From the NCBI RefSeq assembly GCF_000518605.1, contig NZ_KI912458.1:520729-584728 (forward strand): 64,000 nucleotides of DNA, in the 5' to 3' direction. This document shows, one piece after another, positions 46,128-56,617 of this stretch. The translations under genes and the position numbers were made by a program. This stretch comes from Shewanella fidelis ATCC BAA-318 (GTDB lineage: Bacteria > Pseudomonadota > Gammaproteobacteria > Enterobacterales > Shewanellaceae). Numbering within the stretch: the stretch's first letter is position 1; each line of letters opens with the position of its first letter. The notes beneath the pieces were generated by a model. That model worked only from the letters and a program-made list of their open reading frames with translations, did not search any database and was not told where the DNA came from.

Positions 46128-49100
46128 ATGAGACTTAAACAGATTAAACTTGCCGGATTCAAGTCATTTGTCGATCCAACCAAAATTCCTTTTCCTAACC
46201 CATTAAGCGCCATTATCGGTCCAAACGGCTGCGGTAAATCTAACGTAATTGATGCCGTGCGTTGGGTGTTAGGTGAGAGCTCTGCTAAACACCTGCGTGG
46301 TGATTCTATGGCTGACGTTATCTTTAACGGTTCAACGGCCAGAAGACCTGTTTCTGTTGCCAGCGTTGAGTTAATTTTTGATAACCAAGATGGTCGTTTA
46401 TTAGGGCAGTACTCTAGTTATCAAGAAGTCGCAGTTAAGCGCCAAGTCAGTCGCGATGGTGATTCAAATTACTTTCTAAATAATCAAAAATGTCGCCGTA
46501 AAGACATTACTGACCTTTTCATGGGAACCGGTCTAGGTCCCAGAAGTTACGCGATTATTGAGCAGGGGACCATTTCACGCTTAATTGAGTCTAAGCCGCA
46601 AGAGTTAAGGGTATTTATTGAAGAGGCGGCAGGCATTTCTCGCTATAAAGAGCGCCGCCGTGAAACTGAAAATCGTATTCGCCACACCCGTGAAAATTTA
46701 GCCCGTCTTGGGGATATTCGCTCCGAACTCGCTAAGCAATTAGAGAAGTTAGCTGAACAAGCTGAAACGGCAAAAAAATACCGCGAGCTTAAACAAGCCG
46801 AACGTAAGTGCGATGCAGAACTGTCGGTTTCTCGGTATCACGAATTAACTCAGCAAATCGCTAAAATTGATGCAGAGTTAGCAAAACTTGAGTTACAGCA
46901 CGAGCAATTTCTGGCAGAAAATCAGACATTAGAGCTTAAGTTAACCGAACTTACTTTAAAACTGAGTGAGCTCGATGCGCAAGAAGCTCATCAAGTTGAA
47001 GATTTTTATTTAACCAAAACCCATATTGCCAAATTAGAGCAATCTCTGAAGCACCGACAGCTACAAGATGAAAGCTTAGCAGAACGTCTGCAAGAGGTCG
47101 CTGCTCAGTTGCAGGCTTATAAAGTTCGGTGTGTTGAAGACCAAGCCAAGCAAGCTGAGCTGGTTGAACAGCAAAATAAAGCCTCTCCCGATCTGGTATT
47201 ACTGCGTCAGCAGTTGGGTGAATTTGATCGGCAGGTTAGCGATGCGAGTAATATTCTCGAGTCTTTAACTGAACAAACAAATGAGTTAAACGATGTTTAT
47301 ACTCAGGCAAATTTAAAGTTTGAGATGAATCGTACTCAGCTTGGCCACCATCAAACAAGTATTGAAAGTAAGCTAAAGCTGATCAGCCGAGTAGAATTAC
47401 AAGCAGAAACTCTTAAGGCAGAACTTGAGCAATTAACATCGCAAGACCTTAGTCAACAAGTTGATGCATTATCGCAAGTTGTTGAGCAAGAACAAGAGAT
47501 TGTCGATGAGCTTAAATATCAACTGGCAAATGTGAAACAGCAAGAGCAATCTTTATTGATTGAGCAAGATACACTTAAAGTGCAACTAGCTGATGAGCAA
47601 GGGCGATTAGCGGTAGTTACCTCGTTATTGCCTACCGATACTCCCGACAACGAACAAGCTTTGTGGCAAGTGCTCGAGGTAACTCCGGGGTGGGAGAGTG
47701 CAGTCGATATTTTGCTTTCAGGTGTATTAAACACACCTGTGCATGCAAGCGGTGAATACCCAGTAGATGTTGATAGCGCACAAGCGATCGCTTTTGGTTT
47801 TATCGGCGGTGAAACAGATAATGGTGTGATCCGTGCGCCTGCAAATCTTGCTCCTTGGCTAAACCATGTCACTTGGTTAGCAAGCCTTAATGAAGCACTG
47901 CTGCAACGAGGTTCATTAAAACAAGATGAGTTAATTGCGACAGCTGATGGTTATCTTGTCGGCCATGACTTTATTGTTGAGAAGGCACAAGCCACGGGAT
48001 CGATTGTTGAGCTTAAAAGTGAGCAAATGGCGCTCGAACTCAGCACTGAAACTAAACAAGATAAACTTGTTCAACTTAATAATGCTATCGCTGAACTCAA
48101 ACATGCTTTGCTGCCTTTAACTGAGCAGATTGAGCAAAAACAGCAGTTTATTCAAGCTAAACAGATTGAGCTGGCAAGCTTTAGCAGCCAACTGCGTTCA
48201 CAGCAGCAATCTATTAATGATGCATCCGCACGGTTTAACCAGGCTCAGCAAGAGTTGCTTGAAACTAAGCAAGAGCTTAAACAACTGCAATTTGAAGTGC
48301 AGCAGGCAAATGAATTGCAACAGCAACTTAAAGTGCAATTAGATAAAGCCGTTGCAGACAAAACCGCTGTTCAGGCTAAAAAGTCAAAGGCTGCTGATGA
48401 ACTGGCAAAACTAAGACCACAGAGGCAACAACTCGATAATAAGCTAAGCCAACTATCTGCCAGTGAGCATCAATTACAAACGCAATTGATGCTGATTGCT
48501 CAGCAATTAGAGCAACATCAACAGCGGATAGATGAATTTGAGCAAACACAGTCACAATTGCGTGTGCTTCAGAGTAAAGACGAGACGCTGCAAGATGGTG
48601 AACAACAACCATTAAGTGTGCAGTTAGAACAGGCATTAACAGCACAGAAAGTTAAGCAAGATGCTTTAGCGCAAATTAGATTAGAGCAAGCGTCAATTCA
48701 GGAACTGTGCGATAGTGCAGGAACGAATAAAAAACAACAGCTTGCGAAGTTAGAAAACTTGACTCAAGCGTTAAGCACGTTAAAGTTACGTCGTGAAGGT
48801 TTAAAAGGACAAATTGATAGCCAACAGCGTATATTAGATGAACAAAGTGTTGATGTTGCGCAAGTCTTATCCACATTAGATGACAATAAGACCACGCTAT
48901 GGCGTCAAAAAGAGTTAGAGCGATTACGTGCGCAAATCGCACACTTAGGTGCCATCAATTTAGCGGCTATTGAAGAGTTTGAACTGCAAAACCAACGTAA
49001 GTGTTATTTAGATAGCCAAGATGATGATCTTAACGCTGCCCTAAGTAGCCTTGAAGAAGCGATACGCAAAATAGATAAAGAAACAAAGAGTCGCTTTAAA

Positions 49101-49562
49101 GAGACCTTTGACAAAGTGAATGCTGACTTAGGCTTATTGTTCCCTAAAGTATTCGGTGGCGGTAGTGCATATTTAGCCTTAACTGACGACGACTTGTTAG
49201 AAACAGGCGTAACGATTATGGCGAGGCCACCCGGTAAGAAGAATAGTACGATTCACCTTCTTTCTGGTGGAGAAAAAGCGTTAACGGCTTTATCATTAGT
49301 ATTTGCTATTTTCAGACTAAATCCGGCACCGTTTTGTATGCTAGATGAGGTTGATGCACCTTTAGATGACGCCAATGTCGAACGTTTTTGTCGTTTGGTA
49401 AAAGAGATGTCGCAAAGTGTGCAATTTATATATATTAGTCACAACAAGATCACCATGGAATTGGCCGATCAACTTATCGGTGTGACTATGCATGAGCCCG
49501 GTGTTTCACGCATTGTGGCGGTTGATATAGATGAAGCGGTGGCACTTGCTGACGCCGGATAA
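46128..49562 (+). CDS. smc: Chromosome segregation protein SMC
   Basis: 1144 residues. N-terminal ATPase half with Walker A GPNGCGKS (31-38), a long coiled coil (about 170-500), a hinge (about 505-640 with INLAAIEE later), a second coiled coil, and the C-terminal half with signature LLSGGEKALTALSL and Walker B FCMLDEVDAPLDD. It folds and resolves replicating chromosomes. Many ORFs on the other strand here are shadows. It is first in an smc-zipA-ligA order, as in pseudomonads. Confidence 0.95.
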   Translation: MRLKQIKLAGFKSFVDPTKIPFPNPLSAIIGPNGCGKSNVIDAVRWVLGESSAKHLRGDSMADVIFNGSTARRPVSVASVELIFDNQDGRLLGQYSSYQEVAVKRQVSRDGDSNYFLNNQKCRRKDITDLFMGTGLGPRSYAIIEQGTISRLIESKPQELRVFIEEAAGISRYKERRRETENRIRHTRENLARLGDIRSELAKQLEKLAEQAETAKKYRELKQAERKCDAELSVSRYHELTQQIAKIDAELAKLELQHEQFLAENQTLELKLTELTLKLSELDAQEAHQVEDFYLTKTHIAKLEQSLKHRQLQDESLAERLQEVAAQLQAYKVRCVEDQAKQAELVEQQNKASPDLVLLRQQLGEFDRQVSDASNILESLTEQTNELNDVYTQANLKFEMNRTQLGHHQTSIESKLKLISRVELQAETLKAELEQLTSQDLSQQVDALSQVVEQEQEIVDELKYQLANVKQQEQSLLIEQDTLKVQLADEQGRLAVVTSLLPTDTPDNEQALWQVLEVTPGWESAVDILLSGVLNTPVHASGEYPVDVDSAQAIAFGFIGGETDNGVIRAPANLAPWLNHVTWLASLNEALLQRGSLKQDELIATADGYLVGHDFIVEKAQATGSIVELKSEQMALELSTETKQDKLVQLNNAIAELKHALLPLTEQIEQKQQFIQAKQIELASFSSQLRSQQQSINDASARFNQAQQELLETKQELKQLQFEVQQANELQQQLKVQLDKAVADKTAVQAKKSKAADELAKLRPQRQQLDNKLSQLSASEHQLQTQLMLIAQQLEQHQQRIDEFEQTQSQLRVLQSKDETLQDGEQQPLSVQLEQALTAQKVKQDALAQIRLEQASIQELCDSAGTNKKQQLAKLENLTQALSTLKLRREGLKGQIDSQQRILDEQSVDVAQVLSTLDDNKTTLWRQKELERLRAQIAHLGAINLAAIEEFELQNQRKCYLDSQDDDLNAALSSLEEAIRKIDKETKSRFKETFDKVNADLGLLFPKVFGGGSAYLALTDDDLLETGVTIMARPPGKKNSTIHLLSGGEKALTALSLVFAIFRLNPAPFCMLDEVDAPLDDANVERFCRLVKEMSQSVQFIYISHNKITMELADQLIGVTMHEPGVSRIVAVDIDEAVALADAG

Positions 49563-49585
49563 ACATAAGAGATACAGGGTAACCA

Positions 49586-50560
49586 ATGGAAAATTTGCAA
49601 CTGGTATTGCTATTTTTAGGTGCGATAGCCATTATCGCCGTACTTGTGCATGGTTTTTGGTCGATAAGAAAGCAGCAGCCTAAAGGGTATAAACAAAGCC
49701 CTATGACCGACATTAATCGTGATCGTCGTGATGCTGATGGTTTTGATAACGATGGCATTGGTGAGGTTAGGGTTGTAAAAGCGGCCGCAGTAGAAAGTTC
49801 ACCAGCAAGCGAGGCGACGACAAATAGTCGCAAGAGTGATGATACAGCTGCTTTTGCAGGCGCGAGTACAAGTACTTTTGAATTAAGCCAGACTCCGGCG
49901 GAAAAGATAAGCAAAACTCGTGTAGAGCCATCGCTATCGTCAAATAACACAGACATTGATGAGCAAACACCTGTTCAAGAGTCGCTTTTTGCAACAGATG
50001 AAACAGTGACTGCACCCGCTAAAACAGCGACGCAGCAGAGCAACCACCCAGCGCAAGAACAAGCGCAAGTTAGTCATCAAACCGCTGAAGCGCAACAGCA
50101 GGTAACTGCAGAAGCCGTTGCTGAACCAGAGCCTGCTGAAGAATTAGGTGAACCACAGGATGTATTGGTATTACACGTGGTGGCCAAAGAAGGTGAAGAG
50201 CTGCATGGTGCAGAGTTATTGCCATGTTTATTAACGCTTAACTTCAAGTTTGGCGACATGAATATTTTCCATCGCCATGAAGATAACGCAGGTACTGGCA
50301 AAGTATTATTCTCTATGGCCAACATGGTTAAACCTGGTGTATTTGATCCGGATAATATGGAGCAGTTCACCACTCAAGGTGTGGTGTTATTTATGACTCT
50401 ACCATGCCATGGTGATGCGTTAATGAATTTTTCAATTATGCTGAATTCAGCACACCAAATTGCAGATGATTTAGGTGGTGAAGTACTGGACGGTGGCCGT
50501 GAACTTTGGCAAGAAAGTACTAAACAAAATTATATTCAACGTATTCGAGCGCTAGTTTAA
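49586..50560 (+). CDS. zipA: Cell division protein ZipA
   Basis: 324 residues. An N-terminal membrane anchor ([20 protein letters not shown]) is followed by a basic patch (RKQQPKGYK), a long Pro/Gln/Ala/Glu-rich linker (about 60-190) and the C-terminal FtsZ-binding domain (about 190-324, [34 protein letters not shown]). It tethers FtsZ to the inner membrane. The start is 23 bp after smc, so they are likely in one operon. A palindromic hairpin follows. Confidence 0.93.
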   Translation: MENLQLVLLFLGAIAIIAVLVHGFWSIRKQQPKGYKQSPMTDINRDRRDADGFDNDGIGEVRVVKAAAVESSPASEATTNSRKSDDTAAFAGASTSTFELSQTPAEKISKTRVEPSLSSNNTDIDEQTPVQESLFATDETVTAPAKTATQQSNHPAQEQAQVSHQTAEAQQQVTAEAVAEPEPAEELGEPQDVLVLHVVAKEGEELHGAELLPCLLTLNFKFGDMNIFHRHEDNAGTGKVLFSMANMVKPGVFDPDNMEQFTTQGVVLFMTLPCHGDALMNFSIMLNSAHQIADDLGGEVLDGGRELWQESTKQNYIQRIRALV

Positions 50561-50588
50561 ACCTGATTTGCTGTGAGGTTGTGCCTAA

Positions 50589-52664
<2,076 letters not shown>

Positions 52665-52697
52665 CGGTTGTTGTCGTTAGTCATTGCTTTATTGTTT

Positions 52698-52730
52698 AAA
52701 GCTCTCAAGCCATTGGCTGGGAGCTTTTTT
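52698..52730 (+). terminator. Rho-independent terminator of ligA
   Basis: Outer arms AAAGCTC / GAGCTTT with an inner pairing (AGCC / GGCT) and six T to 52730. Confidence 0.75.
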
Positions 52731-52799
52731 ATTTGTGCGCTTGAATAATGCTGAAATAGCACCATATCTTATGTAAGTGGCTTAGATTAGGGATAGTTT

Positions 52800-53267
52800 T
52801 TGAATTTTAGCAATATCACTTGGCTTGATGATAAAGGCCACGTTAAACCACCTATTATGCTGTACCTATTATTGGTTTTCATTGCGCGGGGATGGTGTGT
52901 ATTCATTGCATCTTTGACTCAAGCGAGTGATCGAGCGGCGTTGGTTACATTATTCTACCCTCATAAAGATGACTTCCTTATGGCATTAGCTGCGGGAGCG
53001 GGCGCATTGTTTATTTACGCCGCAGTGATCGCAGAAAGAAAACGTAAGCCCGCTTGGGTTCGGCACCTGTTTCCCTATATGAAGTGGTTGCTACTTGGGC
53101 TATTAATTGTTGATGGTGCTTTGCTTATTCAGCGGATATTACATAGCTACTACGCATATAGTTGGAGTATGGGTTTAGACGCGTTATTTCTATTTTGGAG
53201 TTGCTTATACTTGTATAAATCCAAACATCTGCGACTGTACTTTAATGATTGGCAAGAAAAACAATAA
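52800..53267 (+). CDS. DUF2919 (YfeZ-like) membrane protein
   Basis: 155 residues with four membrane helices. WLDDKGHVKPPIMLYLLLVFIARGW at the N-terminus (given here in part) and the basic C-terminal HLRLYFNDWQEKQ match the family. Start TTG at 52800 with TAGGGA upstream. Its stop codon overlaps the poly-T end of the minus-strand small-RNA candidate, so the two are convergent. Function unknown. Confidence 0.75.
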   Translation: MNFSNITWLDDKGHVKPPIMLYLLLVFIARGWCVFIASLTQASDRAALVTLFYPHKDDFLMALAAGAGALFIYAAVIAERKRKPAWVRHLFPYMKWLLLGLLIVDGALLIQRILHSYYAYSWSMGLDALFLFWSCLYLYKSKHLRLYFNDWQEKQ

Positions 53268-53462
53268 AAAAAGACGCTGCAAGCAGCGTCAAATAGGGAT
53301 GCTTTTGCAGAGAGTCACTCTGTAAAAGACGCCTTATGTTTACGATAAAACCTTTACCGTTTGATCAAGGGTTATACAGCAACCTAGATCGTCAGAGTAA
53401 AAGGACAATTGACAGTATTGTTTCTTAACGATCTTTCGGGGCGACCAGTGTTAAGGAACAAT
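53266..53462 (-). ncRNA. Candidate small RNA (about 195 nt), unrecognised family
   Basis: On the minus strand, a -35 TTGTAT (53489-53494) and a -10 TATACT (53466-53471) with exactly 17 bp between predict a start near 53459-53462. The transcript then folds into five stem-loops in a row. 1: TGTTCCTTAAC / GTTAAGAAACA. 2: GATC-AGGTT / AACCC-T-GATC. 3: ACG-TAAA / TTTA-CGT. 4: CTTTT-CAGAG / CTCTG-AAAAG. 5: a GACGCTGC / GCAGCGTC terminator followed by seven T (53266-53272). No ORF is seen in it. It is convergent with the DUF2919 gene and divergent from the HD-GYP gene. I do not recognise a known RNA family. Confidence 0.7.
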
Positions 53463-53795
53463 TGCAGTATAGACTCGTTGAATATTGTATACAATCCTTG
53501 CAAAAACATTTCTTTGATAGAATTCTTATATGATATTCCTTGCAGTTATTTCGGTTGAAATAGGTTCAGCTGCGAAACAATGCTGTCAATTTTAAATTAA
53601 CTGTCATAAAGTTGACGCTAAGTGTTTATAATAATTTAAAAATCTATAATATATCCTGCTTAATGTAGAGGATTGTGCTGCCAACAAACAGTTTGATAGT
53701 AAGTCTACAAATAGATCTATTGTTGGTTAGTGCAGTTGTTCTATGCGTTGTTATAGGGCGTTAAACCGTCTTAATATGATATTGGAGTGAGATAG
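53268..53795. other. Non-coding region between DUF2919 and HD-GYP genes
   Basis: 528 bp. The first 200 bp hold the minus-strand small-RNA candidate. The remaining 300 bp are AT-rich and must contain the promoter for the HD-GYP gene; no clear hexamer pair was chosen. Confidence 0.6.
53466..53494 (-). promoter_or_regulatory. Promoter of the small-RNA candidate
   Basis: TTGTAT-N17-TATACT, both hexamers near the sigma-70 consensus, with the first stem-loop of the RNA beginning a few bases downstream. Confidence 0.65.
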
Positions 53796-54989
53796 ATGTC
53801 TAAAACTGCCGAGGTGAAAGTGCCCTTGTCAGATCTTAAAGTAGGCATGGTTGTAAAGTTGCCACTTTCATGGACCAATCATCCGTTCTTATTCAATCGC
53901 ATTGAAATTGAAAGCCCATCACATATCGAGCTAATCAAAACCCTTAATGTCGCCTATGTGTATCTTATTTCCGGAGCAGAATTACTACCCACAAAGGTAC
54001 AGTCAGCAACAGTTACTCCAAGTCTCACACCACAGCAGTTGGCGCAGGAAGAAAAAGCGCAATTAAGGAAATCATTACGCCAGGGACAACAACGTTTTAC
54101 TAAAGCGGCTAATGATTGTCGTGGGGCATTTGCTAAGTTAGGTGCCGATCCTCAAGGTGCTTATCGTAGCGCTGCGACGCTAGTTGAAGAGTTGATGGAC
54201 CATCTTAAAGAAACTGAAACACCTTATTTAGCCTGTGTTGATGCGGGAATTGACATTTCGATAAATCAGCACGGCGTGTCTATTGCTGTATTGGCGATGA
54301 TGATAGCCCAGACCTTGGGGATGAATCATAGTCAACTGCGAGATATTGCCATGGGGGCATTATTTCACGATATCGGTAAACAAAAAGTCCCGGATATTAT
54401 TCGCCGTAAAAAAACAAATTTGTCGGATCACGAGATAAATTTTCTCAATATGCATCCTCAATTTGGCTATAACATGCTAGAAAAATCGGCTTTGTTCCCG
54501 CCAAAAGTACTGGATATTGTATTGCACCATCATGAATGGATAGATGGCAGTGGTTATCCGCATAAATTGCAAGGTAAGCAGATAGCTGTTGAAACACAAG
54601 TTGTCAGCTTAGCCAATGACTTTGAACGTTTACTTCGAGGAGAAGGGCGTTCGCCACAAGTCGCATTAGGTTATTTATTTAAGCATCGAGTGCAAAAGCA
54701 TGACAGCGCCATGATCTCCGCTTTGGTTAAAGTACTGGGAATTTACCCGCCGGGAACCTTGGTAGAGCTAACAAATGGAGACGTTGCTAAGGTTATGGTC
54801 ACCACCTCTGAATTTAAAAAGCCGATAATTCGTTGTTGCAACATCGATGGTCAACACTCTGAACTTAAGTTTTTGCAGCAGGAAGATCTTGAGATCAAGG
54901 GAGTGATTAAGCTCGAACAACTTTCTACTGCAGCAAAAAGAGTGTTGGATGCTAGCTCGCCAGTGAGCTTTTATTTTAGTACCTTATAG
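53796..54989 (+). CDS. HD-GYP cyclic-di-GMP phosphodiesterase
   Basis: 397 residues. The N-terminal part (KVPLSDLKVGMVVKLPLSW, then HIELIKTL) is a DUF3391-like domain. The HD-GYP domain has ALFHDIGKQKVPDIIRRK, NMHPQFGYNML and HHHEWIDGSGYP, so both the HD pair and the GYP motif are intact and activity is expected. GGAG precedes ATG 53796. It runs with the two following genes on one strand. Confidence 0.9.
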   Translation: MSKTAEVKVPLSDLKVGMVVKLPLSWTNHPFLFNRIEIESPSHIELIKTLNVAYVYLISGAELLPTKVQSATVTPSLTPQQLAQEEKAQLRKSLRQGQQRFTKAANDCRGAFAKLGADPQGAYRSAATLVEELMDHLKETETPYLACVDAGIDISINQHGVSIAVLAMMIAQTLGMNHSQLRDIAMGALFHDIGKQKVPDIIRRKKTNLSDHEINFLNMHPQFGYNMLEKSALFPPKVLDIVLHHHEWIDGSGYPHKLQGKQIAVETQVVSLANDFERLLRGEGRSPQVALGYLFKHRVQKHDSAMISALVKVLGIYPPGTLVELTNGDVAKVMVTTSEFKKPIIRCCNIDGQHSELKFLQQEDLEIKGVIKLEQLSTAAKRVLDASSPVSFYFSTL

Positions 54990-55025
54990 CTCAAATTAAG
55001 TTTAATAGCGTTTAAAGAGAAATAT

Positions 55026-55865
55026 ATGATCAAATCTGTGGCTATCGTCGGCTGCGGTTGGTTTGGCTTGCCATTAGCTAAATCACTGCTAGAAAAGGGC
55101 GTGACGGTATCAGGTAGCAAGCGTTCGCAAGCTGAAGTTGAGCAATTAACTGCGTGTGGCATTAATGGTTTTAGATTCGATTTAGATGATGACATTCACT
55201 TAGCGAGTGATGAACAATCTCTCATTAACGCATTAGATCTTGATTGTCTTGTCATTAACATTCCTCCGGGGCTACGAAAAAATCCCAATGCTTATATAGC
55301 GCGACTTGAAAAGCTCAAGCGATTGATATCTGGGATTGAGTATAAAAAGGTAATATTTGTCAGTACAACTGGAGTTTATCCGCCCATTAATGGACTGTTA
55401 GCCGAGCAGGACGCACAGGTACACTCTGAAGTTAGCGATAAACTATTACAAGCGGAAGCCATGTTTAGTGACACGGCTAATCTGTGTATTGTTCGTTTTG
55501 CAGGGCTTGTTGGACCGAAAAGACACCCAGGGCGCTTTTTAGCTGGAAAAAAACAGTTACCGGGTGCAACAGCCGCGGTAAATTTAGTGCACTTAAATGA
55601 CTGTATTGCTGCGGTTAACCGATTGATTTTTGAGCAAGATGCCAAGGGTACTTATAATGTGTGTGCACCTGTCCACCCAACAAGACAGGTATTTTATGTC
55701 GAGGCGGCTAACGCACTTGGCGAAATTGCGCCAGAGTTTATCGAACAGCATGGCGAGAATGAGTCAGTAACAGGTAAGCTTATTAGTAGCGAGCGTTTGC
55801 TGACAGAATTGAATTTTCAGTTTCAATTTAGCGATCCAATAGCTATGCTGGACGCATGCGAATAA
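55026..55865 (+). CDS. NAD(P)-binding epimerase/reductase-like protein, YeeZ type
   Basis: 279 residues. A Rossmann motif IVGCGWFGLPLA at the N-terminus, then PPGLRKNPNAY, VSTTGVYPP and the NLVHLNDCIAA block typical of YeeZ-like short epimerases. The specific reaction is unknown. The ATG is 36 bp after the HD-GYP gene, with AGAGA upstream. Confidence 0.75.
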   Translation: MIKSVAIVGCGWFGLPLAKSLLEKGVTVSGSKRSQAEVEQLTACGINGFRFDLDDDIHLASDEQSLINALDLDCLVINIPPGLRKNPNAYIARLEKLKRLISGIEYKKVIFVSTTGVYPPINGLLAEQDAQVHSEVSDKLLQAEAMFSDTANLCIVRFAGLVGPKRHPGRFLAGKKQLPGATAAVNLVHLNDCIAAVNRLIFEQDAKGTYNVCAPVHPTRQVFYVEAANALGEIAPEFIEQHGENESVTGKLISSERLLTELNFQFQFSDPIAMLDACE

Positions 55866-55875
55866 TAAGTGAGTA

Positions 55876-55898
55876 GGCAACCTATGTGGTAGGTTGCC
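55876..55898 (+). other. Intercistronic stem-loop
   Basis: An 8-bp stem (GGCAACCT / AGGTTGCC) with a seven-base loop, between the YeeZ-like and DsbA-like genes. No T run, so not a clear terminator. Confidence 0.5.
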
Positions 55899-55923
55899 AA
55901 TAAAAACTAACTTGAGGACTTAT

Positions 55924-56547
55924 ATGAAATTATTGATAAAAGCGTTCAATCACCTCTTTATTGTAGCAATGTTGTGGCTACCACTGCAGATTGCGGCGGC
56001 GAATACTTATGTTGAGGGAGTTGATTACGTTAAAATCGCAGGGATCCCTGAAAGTAAAACTCCTGTCGTACGGGAGTTCTTTTCATACAATTGTGGACAT
56101 TGTTATCGTCAAGATCCGTTTTTTGAACAGACCGCTCACCTTCTTGGAGACGATGTCAGCTTTGAGCGTACCCCCGTTGGTGCAGGTCGAACGAGTTGGA
56201 TCTTAAGTCAGGAAGCTTACTATCTTGCGCAAAAGTTCAGTGTAACTAAGCAGGTTCACGGCAATATTTTTAGCCGTATTCATGAAAAAGAAGGGGCGTT
56301 TACTCGTCCTGAGCAATTAAAAGACTTTTTTGTCAGCCAAGGGCTTGATGGCAAAGACGTTGAAGCAGCTATGAACTCTGCTGACGCTAAATTGGCATTG
56401 ATGAATTACGATACCCAAGCTCAGTTAGCCGAGATCCGTGGGGTGCCTTCAATCGTGGTTAACGGTAAGTATTTAGTAAAAAATCCAGGAAAAACACCAG
56501 AAGATTTAGTGAAGTTAGTCAAGTACCTCAACAACTTACCAGAGTAA
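55924..56547 (+). CDS. DsbA-like thiol:disulfide oxidoreductase with a CGHC active site
   Basis: 207 residues from ATG 55924, which has GAGG seven bases upstream (a longer frame to 55894 lacks support). A signal peptide (FIVAMLWLPLQIAAA) precedes the thioredoxin fold with active site NCGHCYR and cis-Pro loop GVPSIVVNGKY. The helical insertion and end (LVKLVKYLNNLPE) fit DsbA. Classical DsbA has CPHC; this CGHC is PDI-like and should alter the redox potential. Periplasmic disulfide formation is likely. Terminator at 56579. Confidence 0.85.
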   Translation: MKLLIKAFNHLFIVAMLWLPLQIAAANTYVEGVDYVKIAGIPESKTPVVREFFSYNCGHCYRQDPFFEQTAHLLGDDVSFERTPVGAGRTSWILSQEAYYLAQKFSVTKQVHGNIFSRIHEKEGAFTRPEQLKDFFVSQGLDGKDVEAAMNSADAKLALMNYDTQAQLAEIRGVPSIVVNGKYLVKNPGKTPEDLVKLVKYLNNLPE

Positions 56548-56578
56548 CCAACAGAGCATTAGCGCACATAGTCTAAAT

Positions 56579-56607
56579 AAAGCCCACTAATCTAGTGGGC
56601 TTTTTAG
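56579..56607. terminator. Rho-independent terminator
   Basis: An 11-bp stem (AAAGCCCACTA / TAGTGGGCTTT) with loop ATC, plus T run; it lies between the convergent DsbA-like and hexosaminidase genes. Confidence 0.85.
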
Positions 56608-56617
56608 TATCAACTTC

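Noticed and set aside
47519..48942. Several ORFs of 60-117 codons overlapping smc
   Set aside because: They are within the coiled-coil coding region of smc and show no independent ribosome-binding sites or family features.
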